A stretch of 64,000 bases of DNA from JANWVO01 sp964458495 (lineage in GTDB: Bacteria; Acidobacteriota; Terriglobia; Bryobacterales; Bryobacteraceae), in assembly GCA_964458495.1 (NCBI GenBank), contig CAYWJB010000009.1:124001-188000 (forward strand), given 5' to 3'. A program made the position numbers and the translations under genes. Shown here piece after piece: positions 51,721 through 60,225 of this stretch. The notes under the pieces were generated by a model that had not been told where the DNA came from, ran no database searches, and was given only the letters and a program-made list of their open reading frames with translations. The stretch's first letter is position 1; every line of letters starts with the position of its first letter.

Positions 51721-51730
51721 TGTTAGAATA
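51721..51730. promoter_or_regulatory. Overlapping divergent -10 boxes (M20 peptidase / fabZ)
   Basis: The plus strand reads TGT-TAGAAT (-10 at 51724-51729), 9 nt before fabZ ATG 51739. The minus strand reads TATTCT (51730-51725), 8 nt before ATG 51716. Five base pairs are shared, so a single site could start transcription in both directions with nearly leaderless products. Confidence 0.5.
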
Positions 51731-51738
51731 GCGGTCTC

Positions 51739-52197
51739 ATGGCTGTGCTCGAAAACATCGAGATCCGCGACATTCTCCCTCACCGCTACCCGATGCTGCT
51801 GGTCGACCGCATCCTCGAAATGGAGGAGGAGCGCATCGTCGGCATGAAGAACGTCACCGCCAACGAACCGTTCTTCATGGGCCACTTCCCCGAATACCCC
51901 GTCATGCCAGGCGTCCTCATTGTCGAGGCGATGGCGCAGGTGGGCGGTGTCCTCGTCCTGAAAACCGTCCCCGACCGCAAGTCCAAGCTCGTGCTGTTCG
52001 CCTCGATCGAAGAGGCCAAGTTCCGCCGCCCGGTGTTGCCCGGCGACACTCTCATCATCGAGTGCAAGACGCTCAAGCGGAAGGAAACCGTCGTGAAGAT
52101 GCAGGGCACGGCCACGGTCAACGGGCAAATCGTCGCCGAGGGCATCGTCATGTGCAAGCTCGTCGACCGCCCGGCGCCCTCCGAACCTCAGGGCTGA
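51739..52197 (+). CDS. fabZ: 3-hydroxyacyl-ACP dehydratase FabZ
   Basis: 152 aa. Hot-dog fold with ILPHRYPMLLVDRILEME near the N-terminus, then GHFPEYPVMPGVLIVEAMAQVGG, which carries the catalytic His (HFP) and Glu (EAM). Dehydrates 3-hydroxyacyl-ACP for fatty acid synthesis. It heads the lipid A run fabZ-lpxA-lpxI, as in many Gram-negatives, linking the 3-hydroxyacyl-ACP branch point to LpxA. Confidence 0.96.
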   Translation: MAVLENIEIRDILPHRYPMLLVDRILEMEEERIVGMKNVTANEPFFMGHFPEYPVMPGVLIVEAMAQVGGVLVLKTVPDRKSKLVLFASIEEAKFRRPVLPGDTLIIECKTLKRKETVVKMQGTATVNGQIVAEGIVMCKLVDRPAPSEPQG

Positions 52198-52201
52198 GCC
52201 C

Positions 52202-52978
52202 ATGGCCATCCACCCCACGGCGATCGTGGATCCGTCGGCGCGGATTCACCCCGATGCCGAGGTGGGGCCCTGCTGCGTCATCGGGGCCGAAGTGGAGATC
52301 GGCGCCCGCACGCGCCTCATGGGCCATCTTTTTGTAGAAGGCCCCGCCTGGATCGGCGAGGACAACCTCTTCTTCCCCTTCTCCACCATCGGCGTCGCCT
52401 CGCAGGACCTCAAGTACAAGGGCGAGCGGACCGAAACGCGCATCGGCCACCGCAACCGCATCCGCGAATTCGTCACCATCCACCGCGGCACTGCCGGCGG
52501 CGGAGGCGTCACCAGCCTCGGCGACGACAACCTGATCATGGCCTACGCCCACGTCGCCCATGACGTCCGCATTGGCAACCATTGCATCCTCGGCAACGCC
52601 GCCACCCTCGGCGGCCACGTCACCATCGGCGATTGGGCCATCGTGGAAGCCTTCTCCGGCGTCCATCAGTTCTGCCGCATCGGCCCTCACGCCATCGTCG
52701 GCGGCTACAGCGTCATCACGCAGGACGTGCTCCCCTATTCGATGACCGTCACGCCCCGCGAATCCCGGCTTTACGGCGCCAACAAGGTGGGCCTCGAACG
52801 CCGTGGCTTCGCGGCGGAAACCATCCAGGCGCTGCACAAAGCGTTCCGGCTGCTGCGCAGCGAATCGCTGAACACGGCCCAGGCCATTGAGAGAATCCGC
52901 CAGGAGGCGCCGCCGCTCGAGGAGTTGAGTGAACTCATCGAGTTCATCCGCACCTCGCAGCGCGGGATCATCAAGTGA
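52202..52978 (+). CDS. lpxA: UDP-N-acetylglucosamine acyltransferase LpxA
   Basis: 258 aa. Left-handed beta-helix hexapeptide repeats (IHPTAIVDPSARIHPDAEVGP, ...) with the catalytic His in MAYAHVAHDVRIGN (about residue 122), VTIHRGT, the QFCRIG region and a helical C-terminus that forms the trimer. Adds a 3-hydroxyacyl chain to UDP-GlcNAc in the first lipid A step. If the substrate were the 3-amino analogue (see the Gfo/Idh gene), the linkage would be an amide. Confidence 0.97.
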   Translation: MAIHPTAIVDPSARIHPDAEVGPCCVIGAEVEIGARTRLMGHLFVEGPAWIGEDNLFFPFSTIGVASQDLKYKGERTETRIGHRNRIREFVTIHRGTAGGGGVTSLGDDNLIMAYAHVAHDVRIGNHCILGNAATLGGHVTIGDWAIVEAFSGVHQFCRIGPHAIVGGYSVITQDVLPYSMTVTPRESRLYGANKVGLERRGFAAETIQALHKAFRLLRSESLNTAQAIERIRQEAPPLEELSELIEFIRTSQRGIIK

Positions 52979-53790
52979 GATACGGCCTCATCGCCGGCTC
53001 CAGCCGCTTCCCCGTCCTCGCCCTCGAAGAGGCGCGCCGCCTCGGCCACGAGGTCGTCGTCGTCGCCCTCAAGGACCACGCCCCGCCCGAGGTCGAATCC
53101 CTCGCCGCCCGCTGCTATTGGATCACCATCGCCGAACTCGGCCGCCTCATCGAAATCCTCAAAGGCGAGGGCATCACCGAAGTCATCATGGCCGGGCAGG
53201 TGAAGCACGTCTCCCTGTTCAGCTCCCTCAAGCCGGATTGGCGCCTCTTCCGTGTCCTCATGTCGCTCGAGGAGCGCAACACCGACGCCCTCATCGGCGC
53301 CGTCCAGCGCGAACTCGAACGCGAGGGCATCCGCCTCGCCGACTCGACTCTGCTTCTGAAGCCCCTGCTCGCCGCCGAAGGTCCGCTCACGCGCCGGAAG
53401 CCCGACGCCGGGGAACGCAAGGACATCGACTACGGCCGCCGCGTCGCCAACGCGCTCGCCGGCTTCGACATCGGCCAGAGCGTTGCCGTCTGCGAGCGCG
53501 CCTGCGTCGCCGTCGAGGCCATGGAGGGCACCGACGCCATGCTCCGCCGCGCCGCATCGCTTGTCAACGGACGCCCGCTGCGGCTCGTCAAGGTCTCCCG
53601 GCGCCGTGCCCATCTGTTGTTCGACGTCCCCGTCGCCGGTCCCGGCACCATTCGCACCATGATCGAAACCGGCGCCACCGCCCTCGCCGTCGACGCCGGG
53701 CGCACGCTCCTGCTCGACCGCGAAGAAATGCTCGCCCTCGCCGACCAGCACGGCATCGCCATTGTCGGCTGCCCCCCGGAGGAATCATGA
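52975..53790 (+). CDS. lpxI: UDP-2,3-diacylglucosamine pyrophosphatase LpxI
   Basis: 271 aa, DUF1009 type. GLIAGSSRFPVLALEEAR and LKDHAPPEVESLA at the N-terminus, then IMAGQVKHVSLFSSLKPD, DIGQSVAVCERACVAVEAMEGTDAMLRR and VDAGRTLLLDREEMLALADQHGIAIVG match LpxI. It cuts UDP-diacylglucosamine to lipid X and UMP. GTG start overlaps the lpxA stop (GTGA). It replaces LpxH, as in alphaproteobacteria. Confidence 0.95.
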   Translation: MRYGLIAGSSRFPVLALEEARRLGHEVVVVALKDHAPPEVESLAARCYWITIAELGRLIEILKGEGITEVIMAGQVKHVSLFSSLKPDWRLFRVLMSLEERNTDALIGAVQRELEREGIRLADSTLLLKPLLAAEGPLTRRKPDAGERKDIDYGRRVANALAGFDIGQSVAVCERACVAVEAMEGTDAMLRRAASLVNGRPLRLVKVSRRRAHLLFDVPVAGPGTIRTMIETGATALAVDAGRTLLLDREEMLALADQHGIAIVGCPPEES

Positions 53791-54752
53791 ACCCGCAAAC
53801 GATCCGGCTCGGCGTCGCCGGCGCCGGCGTGTTCGGCCGCAGCCATCTGCGCGTCATCGCCGCCAGCCCTCGCGCCTCCCTCGCCGCCGTCTACGATCCC
53901 GACTTGGCGCGCGCCTGCGCCGCCGCGGCCGAATTCGGCGGCACTCCTTGCGAATCCCTGGATCAGCTCGCCTCGCTCTGTGACGCCGCCGTGGTCGCAT
54001 CTCCCACCGTCACGCACGCCGAGGTGACGTGCCGGCTTCTGGATGCCGGGCTCGACGTGCTGGTGGAAAAACCCATGGCCGCCTCCAGCGAGGAGGCCCG
54101 CCAGATGATCGGCGCCGCCGCGAGCCGCGGGCGCATCCTTCAAGTCGGCCACCTCGAGCGCTTCAACCCCGCCGTGGAAGCCGCCTTCCGCCTCCTCCGC
54201 CTCCCGCTCTTCTTTGAAATCCACCGCCTCAGCGTCTTCTCGCCCCGCAGCCTCGACGTGGACGTGGTCGCCGACCTCATGATCCACGATCTCGACCTCG
54301 TCCTCTCCATGACCGGCGAAGAGCCCTCTGAAGTACGCGCCGCCGGCATCGCCGTGCTCTCTCCCAGGCCCGACATCGCCAACGTCCGCCTCGAATTCCC
54401 CGGCGGCTGCATCGCCAACCTCACCGCCTCGCGCGTCTCCACCGAGCGCGTCCGCAAGCTGCGCTTCTTCCAGCCGCGCCAGTATGTCTCGGTCGATTAC
54501 GCCAGGCAGGAGTGCCTCTCGATTTGCGTCACCGAAGACCGCCAGGTCCGCTTCGAGCCGCAGCCCGTCGAAAAAGCCGAGCCGCTGGCGCTTCAGCTGG
54601 CGTCGTTCCTCTCCTGCATCAGCTCTCGCAGCCGCCCGGTTGTGGATGGTGAGGCGGGCGCCCGAGCCCTCTCGCTCGCGCTCCGCATTGCGGAAAGGAT
54701 CGCCGATCACGGCAAATTGGTAGCCGCACGCCTCGCCTCCGCGTCAATCTAG
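53787..54752 (+). CDS. Gfo/Idh/MocA oxidoreductase, lipid A context (GnnA-like?)
   Basis: 321 aa. NAD-binding GVAGAGVFGRSHLRV near residue 8, VASPTVTHAEV, and the family lysine in LDVLVEKPMA (about residue 95); GHLERFNPAVEAA and the later MIHDLDLVLSM (His/Asp) complete the active site. GGAGG precedes the ATG, which overlaps the lpxI stop (ATGA). In Acidithiobacillus and Leptospira a related oxidoreductase (GnnA) next to lpxA makes the 3-keto sugar for diamino lipid A. No GnnB-like transaminase is in the window, so the role stays open. Confidence 0.85.
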   Translation: MNPQTIRLGVAGAGVFGRSHLRVIAASPRASLAAVYDPDLARACAAAAEFGGTPCESLDQLASLCDAAVVASPTVTHAEVTCRLLDAGLDVLVEKPMAASSEEARQMIGAAASRGRILQVGHLERFNPAVEAAFRLLRLPLFFEIHRLSVFSPRSLDVDVVADLMIHDLDLVLSMTGEEPSEVRAAGIAVLSPRPDIANVRLEFPGGCIANLTASRVSTERVRKLRFFQPRQYVSVDYARQECLSICVTEDRQVRFEPQPVEKAEPLALQLASFLSCISSRSRPVVDGEAGARALSLALRIAERIADHGKLVAARLASASI

Positions 54753-54779
54753 GAGAGGAGGCCCCGCCTCCTGCCGCGG

Positions 54780-55820
54780 ATGACCACCCGAGCCGCTTCC
54801 TGCGCCGCCGCCGTCGACGCCGCCCCGCGCCTGCTGCTCGAACTGCGCGATGAAGGCGCCGGCTCGCGCCATGCCTGGGCCGCCCTTGGCGCCGTGGCGT
54901 TCCACGCCGCTGTCGCGGCCCTGTTGTGGTGGATGCCCTCGCCACGCGTTCCCGCCCGGAGCGCCACGGAAGTGCTCGTCGATCTGCGCAAGTCCACGCC
55001 TCTGGTGGCGCCGCCCGCCCCGTTCCGTCTCACCCAGAAGGAGCCGCAGCGCGGAAAGCCCGCCGCTGAGGTCGATATCTCCGCCTTGTTGCCGCGCCCC
55101 GCCATCCGGCAGCCGCAGCGCGGATCACCCCGTCCGTTCCAGCCTCCGCCCGGCGCGCCCGTCCCGCAGCGCAGCCGCGAGTTGGATCTGGACGTTCCGG
55201 AGGTCCCCGTCGCGCAAGCCCTCCCGCCCCCGGCAGCCCTGCCCGGCGCCGGGCTGCCCGAGGCCGCCAGGCCCGCCCCGCCGAAGCGGGAAAGCCCGTT
55301 CGAGCCGCTCGCCTCCGCTCCGGCTCCTTCCGGCCAGCCGCGGCTGGCTCTGCCCGGCGGCACGGTGCAGGAATCGGTCAAGTCTGTCGTCCGCGGCGCC
55401 GGCGGCGCAGGCATCACGGTCGGCGACACGCCCGGCTCGGGCGGCATCACCGAAGGCGTCGTGCAGACGCCGCGCCCAGGGCGCCCCGGATCGACTCTGG
55501 AGCTTCTCAGCGATCCCCGCGGCGTCGACTTCCGGCCCTACCTGGTGCAGGTCCTCGCCTCCGTGCGCAGGAACTGGTACGCCGTCATGCCGGAGAGCGC
55601 CCGCCTGGGCGCCCGCGGCCGTGTCGTCATCCAGTTCGCCATCAGCCGCAACGGACAGGTCCCGAAGCTCGTGATCGCCATGCCTTCCGGCCTCGACGCG
55701 CTGGACCGCGCTGCCGTGGCCAGCATCAGCGCCTCCAATCCGTTCCCGCCCCTGCCGGGCGAATACGGCGGCGCCGAGATCCGCCTCCAGCTCGTCTTTT
55801 CCTACAACATGCCCAGGTGA
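54780..55820 (+). CDS. TonB-family energy transducer-like protein
   Basis: 346 aa. Short cytoplasmic N-terminus, one TM (about residues 36-53, AWAALGAVAFHAAVAALLWW), a long Pro-rich periplasmic spacer (about 75-240) and a C-terminal TonB/TolA-like domain (about 255-346; VLASVRRNWYAVMPESARLGARG...DALDRAAVASISASNPFPPLP). Likely couples inner-membrane energy to an outer-membrane receptor. exbB/exbD are not adjacent. 27 bp after the oxidoreductase stop. Confidence 0.82.
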   Translation: MTTRAASCAAAVDAAPRLLLELRDEGAGSRHAWAALGAVAFHAAVAALLWWMPSPRVPARSATEVLVDLRKSTPLVAPPAPFRLTQKEPQRGKPAAEVDISALLPRPAIRQPQRGSPRPFQPPPGAPVPQRSRELDLDVPEVPVAQALPPPAALPGAGLPEAARPAPPKRESPFEPLASAPAPSGQPRLALPGGTVQESVKSVVRGAGGAGITVGDTPGSGGITEGVVQTPRPGRPGSTLELLSDPRGVDFRPYLVQVLASVRRNWYAVMPESARLGARGRVVIQFAISRNGQVPKLVIAMPSGLDALDRAAVASISASNPFPPLPGEYGGAEIRLQLVFSYNMPR

Positions 55821-56005
55821 TCCGCATGGACTTCGAACCAGGCACGCTGCGCCGCAAGCTCCGCCGGGCTCTCGCCGCTTATGCCGCCATCGCCGTCCTC
55901 GCGGCGCTCACCCTCGACGGTGCGCTGCTCTACGCCGTGCTCCTGTTCCTCGGCGCACTCGCCTTTCGCAGCTGGGTCGTCGTCAAACGCGACGAACTCT
56001 CGTGA
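55817..56005 (+). CDS. Small two-TM membrane protein
   Basis: 62 aa from GTG 55817 (overlapping the TonB gene stop, GTGA) or 59 aa from ATG 55826. Basic N-terminus (RRKLRRAL), then hydrophobic helices at about residues 19-32 and 36-50, ending RSWVVVKRDELS. Probably an inner-membrane companion of the TonB-like protein; no family recognised. Confidence 0.6.
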   Translation: MIRMDFEPGTLRRKLRRALAAYAAIAVLAALTLDGALLYAVLLFLGALAFRSWVVVKRDELS

Positions 56006-56352
56006 ATCGCCAAGACCGCGAGGAAGCGGACAGGTACGGCCCCGCCTCGTCCCTCTCCCGTCCGCGCCCGGGAGCGCAACAACCGGGCGGCTTCGAACAT
56101 CGGGGCCGTGAGCGGCAGTCCGGCGGTGCGCCAGGAATCCCACGGCAGTTCATTTCCCGGCGGCTCAGGCAGAAAGCCCCTGATTCTTCAGTGTTTCCCC
56201 TTCGCGAAATCAGCAAGTTCATTTAATGGAAACTCCTCAGTTTCGCGCTAGCATCGGCGCAGGAGACCTCGGAGAGGATTTCACTTACCGGTGTCGACAC
56301 TCCGAATTTGTACCGATATGAAACTCGGTGTTCCAGCTTGGAGGGTTCAACC
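56006..56352 (+). other. Intergenic region before the sigma factor gene (347 bp)
   Basis: No ORF supported. Contains GCTAGCAT at 56247-56254, which could serve as a -10 (TAGCAT), and a small hairpin ACCGA-tatgaaac-TCGGT (56311-56328) just before the GGAGG and GTG start. A long leader of about 90 nt would follow. I found no recognisable riboswitch core. Confidence 0.3.
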
Positions 56353-57471
56353 GTGAGTCGTCGGGCCAAAGTCGGATCGAAACGGGAAAGTCTGGCTGCC
56401 CGTCCTTCTCAGGCCGCATTGCCCTGGGCTGGAGACGAGCCAGAGCAATTCAGCAACAGCCTTTTAAATCTGTCACTTGCCATCTCAAGCGGAAATAGCG
56501 CCAGTCGCCGGCCAGCCCCCGGCAACAATGGCCTGACGATTGCCCTTCCTGTCGTGTCGGGCGCACGGGCAGCCAGCCCGGACGGTCCGAAAGCTCCTGA
56601 AACAGACGCCGACGCCTCCGCGAGAGAGGCCGGCGCGGAGCGAAAAACTGGCAGGAAGGATGATGCGATGGCGGCAAGAGCGACGGCAACGGTGGTGGCA
56701 AGGAAACAGGGGCAGGTTCCGGCGTCCAATTTGGACAAGAAGAAGGCGGCAAAGCTCGAGCAACGCGACCGTGTGGTGATGGAGCACCTCCCTCTGGTCA
56801 AGGCGATTGCCGTCCGCGTCCATGAGGGACTGCCCGTGCATGTCGAATTGGACGACCTGGTGCACGCCGGCATTCTCGGACTCTTCGACGCCGCCACCAA
56901 GTACAACCCGAACAAGAAGGTGGCCTTCGCGAGCTACGCCAAGCACAGGATCAAGGGGGCAATCCTCGACAGCTTGCGGCAGATGGACTGGGCATCGCGC
57001 GATATGCGCCGCCGCCACCGGCAGGTGGAGCAGGTCACCCGCGACTTGTGCGCGCTGCTGCACCGCCAACCCACAGAGGATGAACTGGCCGAACGCCTCG
57101 GCGTCGCCGTCTCCCGCTGGCGCCAGATGGCGCTCGATCTCCGCAATGTCGGCCTCGTCTCCGCAGACACGCGCAGTCACGAGCAAGAGGAACTCCCCCC
57201 TCCCGACTACCCGGGATCTCCCGACAGCCAGCCTGACCAGATGTGCGCCCGCGAGCAGATGCGCCAGCGCCTCGAACAAGCCATGAGCGTGCTTCCCGAA
57301 CGCTACCGCAAGGTGGTCATCCTGTACTACTCCAACGAACTCACCATGAAGGAGATCGGCGGCATGCTCGGCATCAATGAGAGCCGCGTCAGCCAGATCC
57401 ACAAGGCGGCGCTGGAAAAGATGGCCGCTGCTTTGCAGGAAAACGGCATCACCTCGGTGCGCGCCTTCTGA
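56353..57471 (+). CDS. FliA/WhiG-like sigma factor with long N-terminal extension
   Basis: 372 aa. GTG 56353 has GGAGG at 8 nt. Region 2 (HLPLVKAIAVRVHEGLPVHVELDDLVHAGILGLFDAATKYNP...FASYAKHRIKGAILDSLRQMDW), region 3 (RQPTEDELAERLGV) and region 4 (VLPERYRKVVILYYSNELTMKEIGGMLGINESRVSQIHKAALEKM) match sigma-28. Residues 1 to about 140 are Ser/Ala/Pro-rich and disordered, unlike the approximately 240-aa classical FliA. Internal ATG 56668 (267 aa) is the alternative start. No flagellar genes nearby. Confidence 0.85.
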   Translation: MSRRAKVGSKRESLAARPSQAALPWAGDEPEQFSNSLLNLSLAISSGNSASRRPAPGNNGLTIALPVVSGARAASPDGPKAPETDADASAREAGAERKTGRKDDAMAARATATVVARKQGQVPASNLDKKKAAKLEQRDRVVMEHLPLVKAIAVRVHEGLPVHVELDDLVHAGILGLFDAATKYNPNKKVAFASYAKHRIKGAILDSLRQMDWASRDMRRRHRQVEQVTRDLCALLHRQPTEDELAERLGVAVSRWRQMALDLRNVGLVSADTRSHEQEELPPPDYPGSPDSQPDQMCAREQMRQRLEQAMSVLPERYRKVVILYYSNELTMKEIGGMLGINESRVSQIHKAALEKMAAALQENGITSVRAF

Positions 57472-57999
57472 CCGCCAGCGCATCCCGATGTTTCCCGGCT
57501 CTCCGGAGCCGACACAGCACGGTTCGCCCCGGGCAGCTCCTTCTCCGCGGTTCGGCCCGGCGCTCACACCCGGGAGTGCCATCCCACAACGGCCAAAGAG
57601 GAACTCTCGGCAAACTCCCGGCCACGGCATGACCGTGAGGGAGCGGAATCGAATCTCCTCCCCAAATCCTCGACGCCCCGCCACCTGCCTTGGGCCGCTG
57701 AGTTCCTCCTCCGGCCGGGAGGGGCTCGCCCTCGTTCGCGACGTGGAGGCCGGCAAATGGTCGTGGACCGCCTCCGCAACTCATCACACTCCGGCCCAAC
57801 AGGACTGGTCTGGGACCCAGAAAGGGCGCACGACGAGCCCAGCCTGCTCAAGACCCGGAAACCCTGCGCCACCAACCCTTTTCTTGAGGCCTGAAGCGCG
57901 GAAAAGCCGTGGCGCAAGGGCTCTGGCACGTCAAGAATGCGGGGCAGGACCCCCCGGGCGGCCGTGGCCGCCCCGGCCCGTGATAGACTCGGCGGACGC
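57472..57999 (+). other. Intergenic region (528 bp) with hairpins
   Basis: No ORF supported on either strand. Contains CGGCTC-tccg-GAGCCG (about 57496-57511), a possible weak terminator for the sigma gene, and a GGGCGGC-cgtg-GCCGCCC stem just before the MFS promoter (about 57957-57974). The rest shows no pattern I can interpret. It is unusually long for this gene-dense window and could hold a non-coding RNA. Confidence 0.3.
57981..57989 (+). promoter_or_regulatory. Extended -10 (TGaTAGACT) of the sugar porter
   Basis: TGA-TAGACT ends 10 nt before ATG 58000, directly after a GC-rich hairpin. Leaderless-type spacing. Confidence 0.45.
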
Positions 58000-59328
58000 A
58001 TGCGTCTGAATGCCACTCTGGTCAAGTCCACCGTCGTCGCCGCACTGGGCGGCTTGCTGTTCGGCTTTGACACGGCGGTGATCGCCGGCGCTACCAGCGC
58101 GCTGCAACAGTTGTTCGTGCTCTCGCCCGGGATGCTGGGCTTCACGGTGGCCAGCGCACTGTACGGCACGATTGTGGGAGCGATGTTCGCCGGCATTCCG
58201 GGAGACCGCTACGGGCGGCGCGCCAGCCTGCGGCTGCTGGCGTTGTTCTACCTGGTGTCGGCGCTCGGATGCGCGCTGGCGTGGAACTGGTGGTCGTTCG
58301 TCTTCTCGCGCTTCCTGTGCGGGCTCGCCATTGGCGGCTCGTCGGTGCTGGGCCCCATGTATATCGCGGAAATCGCTCCGGCGCGTTGGCGCGGCCGGCT
58401 GGTCGGATTCTTCCAGTTCAATATCGTCTTCGGCATTCTGCTTGCGTATTTTTCGAACTATCTGATCGGGCTGGCGGGGTTCGGCGGCGACGAGTGGCGC
58501 TGGAAGCTCGGCGTGGCGGCGGCGCCCGCCGCGCTGTTCCTCTTCATGCTGTTCACGATCCCAGAGAGCCCGCGCTGGCTGGTGAAGCGGCAGCGCGTGA
58601 GCGAGGCGGGAGAGGTGCTGCGGCTCAACGGAGAGCCCGACTGGGAAAAGGAGCTGGCCGACATCGTGGCCTCCATCGACGCCGAGCACGGCCACGCCGA
58701 CGAGCCGCTGTTTCAGTGGAAGTACCGCCTGCCGGTGTTTCTGGCCATCGCCATCGGCATGTTCAACCAGCTCAGCGGCATCAACGCGATCCTGTATTAC
58801 CTGAACGACATCTTCGCCCGCGCGGGCTTTGACAAGGTCTCCGGAGACCTCCAGGCAGTGGCGGTGGGCTTCACAAACCTGGTGGCGACGATTCTGGCGA
58901 TGGCGGTGATCGACCGGATCGGGCGCAAGACGATGCTCCTGGTGGGCAGCGTGGGCTGCGCAGCCAGCCTGGCGGGCGTGGCGTGGATCTTCTCCACGCA
59001 GGCGCACCAGCACCTGCTCGTGTGGCTGCTGGTGGCCTTCATCGCCTTCTTCGCCTTCTCGCAGGGCGCGGTGATCTGGGTGTACTTGAGCGAGATCTTC
59101 CCCACGCGCGTGCGCGCCAAGGGGCAGAGCCTGGGCAGCTTCACGCACTGGGCGATGAACGCCCTCATCAGCGGCATCTTTCCGGTGGTCGCCGCATCGT
59201 CCGGGGCGGCGCCGTTCGTGCTGTTCGCCGCCATGATGGCGCTGCAGTTCTTCGTCGTGATGGCGATGTTCCCCGAGACCAAGGGCCACACGCTGGAGGA
59301 AATGCAGCACCGGCTGGGCATCGAGTGA
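58000..59328 (+). CDS. Sugar porter family MFS transporter
   Basis: 442 aa, 12 TM. Hallmarks of the SP family: GGLLFGFDTAVIAG in TM1, GDRYGRRAS loop, FCRFLCGLAIGGSSVLGPMYIAEIAP-type TM4-5, PESPRWLVKRQR, QLSGINAILYYLNDIF and PETKGHTLEEM. Probably a proton-sugar symporter (xylose, glucose or similar). The longer frame from 57937 lies upstream of the promoter. Followed 42 nt later by the DUF1080 gene, possibly for uptake and hydrolysis of the same sugar. Confidence 0.93.
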   Translation: MRLNATLVKSTVVAALGGLLFGFDTAVIAGATSALQQLFVLSPGMLGFTVASALYGTIVGAMFAGIPGDRYGRRASLRLLALFYLVSALGCALAWNWWSFVFSRFLCGLAIGGSSVLGPMYIAEIAPARWRGRLVGFFQFNIVFGILLAYFSNYLIGLAGFGGDEWRWKLGVAAAPAALFLFMLFTIPESPRWLVKRQRVSEAGEVLRLNGEPDWEKELADIVASIDAEHGHADEPLFQWKYRLPVFLAIAIGMFNQLSGINAILYYLNDIFARAGFDKVSGDLQAVAVGFTNLVATILAMAVIDRIGRKTMLLVGSVGCAASLAGVAWIFSTQAHQHLLVWLLVAFIAFFAFSQGAVIWVYLSEIFPTRVRAKGQSLGSFTHWAMNALISGIFPVVAASSGAAPFVLFAAMMALQFFVVMAMFPETKGHTLEEMQHRLGIE

Positions 59329-59352
59329 GGCGGGCGCGGGCGCGGAGCGCTG

Positions 59353-59361
59353 TGATAGATT
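59353..59361 (+). promoter_or_regulatory. Extended -10 (TGaTAGATT) of the DUF1080 gene
   Basis: TGA-TAGATT ends 9 nt before ATG 59371, leaderless-type spacing. It allows the DUF1080 gene to be expressed separately from the sugar porter. Confidence 0.45.
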
Positions 59362-59370
59362 CGACGCGTC

Positions 59371-60012
59371 ATGCTTCTTCGGACTCTTCTGATTTGCGCT
59401 TGCGCCGCTGTGGCTTCTGCGGGCGCCGACTGGATCGACCTCACGCCGCCGGATACGCCGCTTGGCAAGGAAATCCCCGGCTGGACGCGCGTTCCCATCC
59501 CTCCCGTGGGTCCTGTGAACTCCACGCCCCAGTGGAAGGTGGACGCCGCCTCCAGGACGATCCTGTGCACCGGACAGGGCGGGCACGAATGGCTCCGTTA
59601 TGACCGCGAGTTCGGCGATTTCCTGCTCCAGGTGGAATGGCGCTTCACGCCGAAGCCGGGCGAGACGAAATACAACAGCGGCATCGGAGTGCGGCTGTCG
59701 CGTTACGGCGAGCTGTGGACGCAGGCGCAGACGGGACTCGCCGGCGGATGGCTGTTCGGCGTGACTCTCGCCAACGGCGAGATGACGCGCGTGAACCTGC
59801 GCGAGCAGATGAAAGAGAACCGCGTGAAGCCCGCCGGCGAATGGAACCTGTATGAAATCCGCGCCGAGGGGGATACGGTCACGCTTTCGGTGAACGGGGC
59901 GGTGGTGAACACGTGGACCGGGGTGGCGTTGCGGAAGGGATACATCGGGCTGGAAGCCGAAGGCTTCGAGATCGCCTTCCGCAATCTTCGCATCCAGCCG
60001 CTCGGCAACTGA
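59371..60012 (+). CDS. Secreted DUF1080 (3-keto-disaccharide hydrolase-like) protein
   Basis: 213 aa. Signal peptide LLRTLLICACAAVASAGA. The DUF1080 beta-sandwich follows: DLTPPDTPLGKEIPGW, FGDFLLQVEWRFTPKPGETKYNSGIGVR, and GEWNLYEIRAEGDTVTLSVNGAVVNTWTG, then GYIGLEAEGFEIAFRNLRIQPL. Some DUF1080 members hydrolyse 3-keto-glucosides. The conserved Asn/Glu/Asp positions of that fold cannot be judged by eye. Paired with a sugar porter. Confidence 0.82.
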   Translation: MLLRTLLICACAAVASAGADWIDLTPPDTPLGKEIPGWTRVPIPPVGPVNSTPQWKVDAASRTILCTGQGGHEWLRYDREFGDFLLQVEWRFTPKPGETKYNSGIGVRLSRYGELWTQAQTGLAGGWLFGVTLANGEMTRVNLREQMKENRVKPAGEWNLYEIRAEGDTVTLSVNGAVVNTWTGVALRKGYIGLEAEGFEIAFRNLRIQPLGN

Positions 60013-60225
60013 TTGCAGGTGTGCGCGCCCGCCGGTTGCACATTCGGGACGGATCTTCCGCCCCGCGTTTTCCAGGCAGCGGAGGGCGCCGGGGCAGAGC
60101 GCGGGAGGTGAGGGCCGGACTCGACCGCTCTCTTCAAGGCCGGGCAGCGGGCGGGGGGCGCAGAGATGGACGCCACGCGCTCCCGTTCGCCCCTTGGCGG
60201 GGACTTTCGATTGCTTCCCGTCCGG

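Noticed and set aside
56308..56352. Riboswitch or c-di-GMP motif upstream of the sigma factor
   Set aside because: Only one short hairpin; no conserved riboswitch core found.
60013..60225. Gap between the convergent DUF1080 and POTRA genes
   Set aside because: Searched for a terminator, tRNA or small ORF; nothing convincing.
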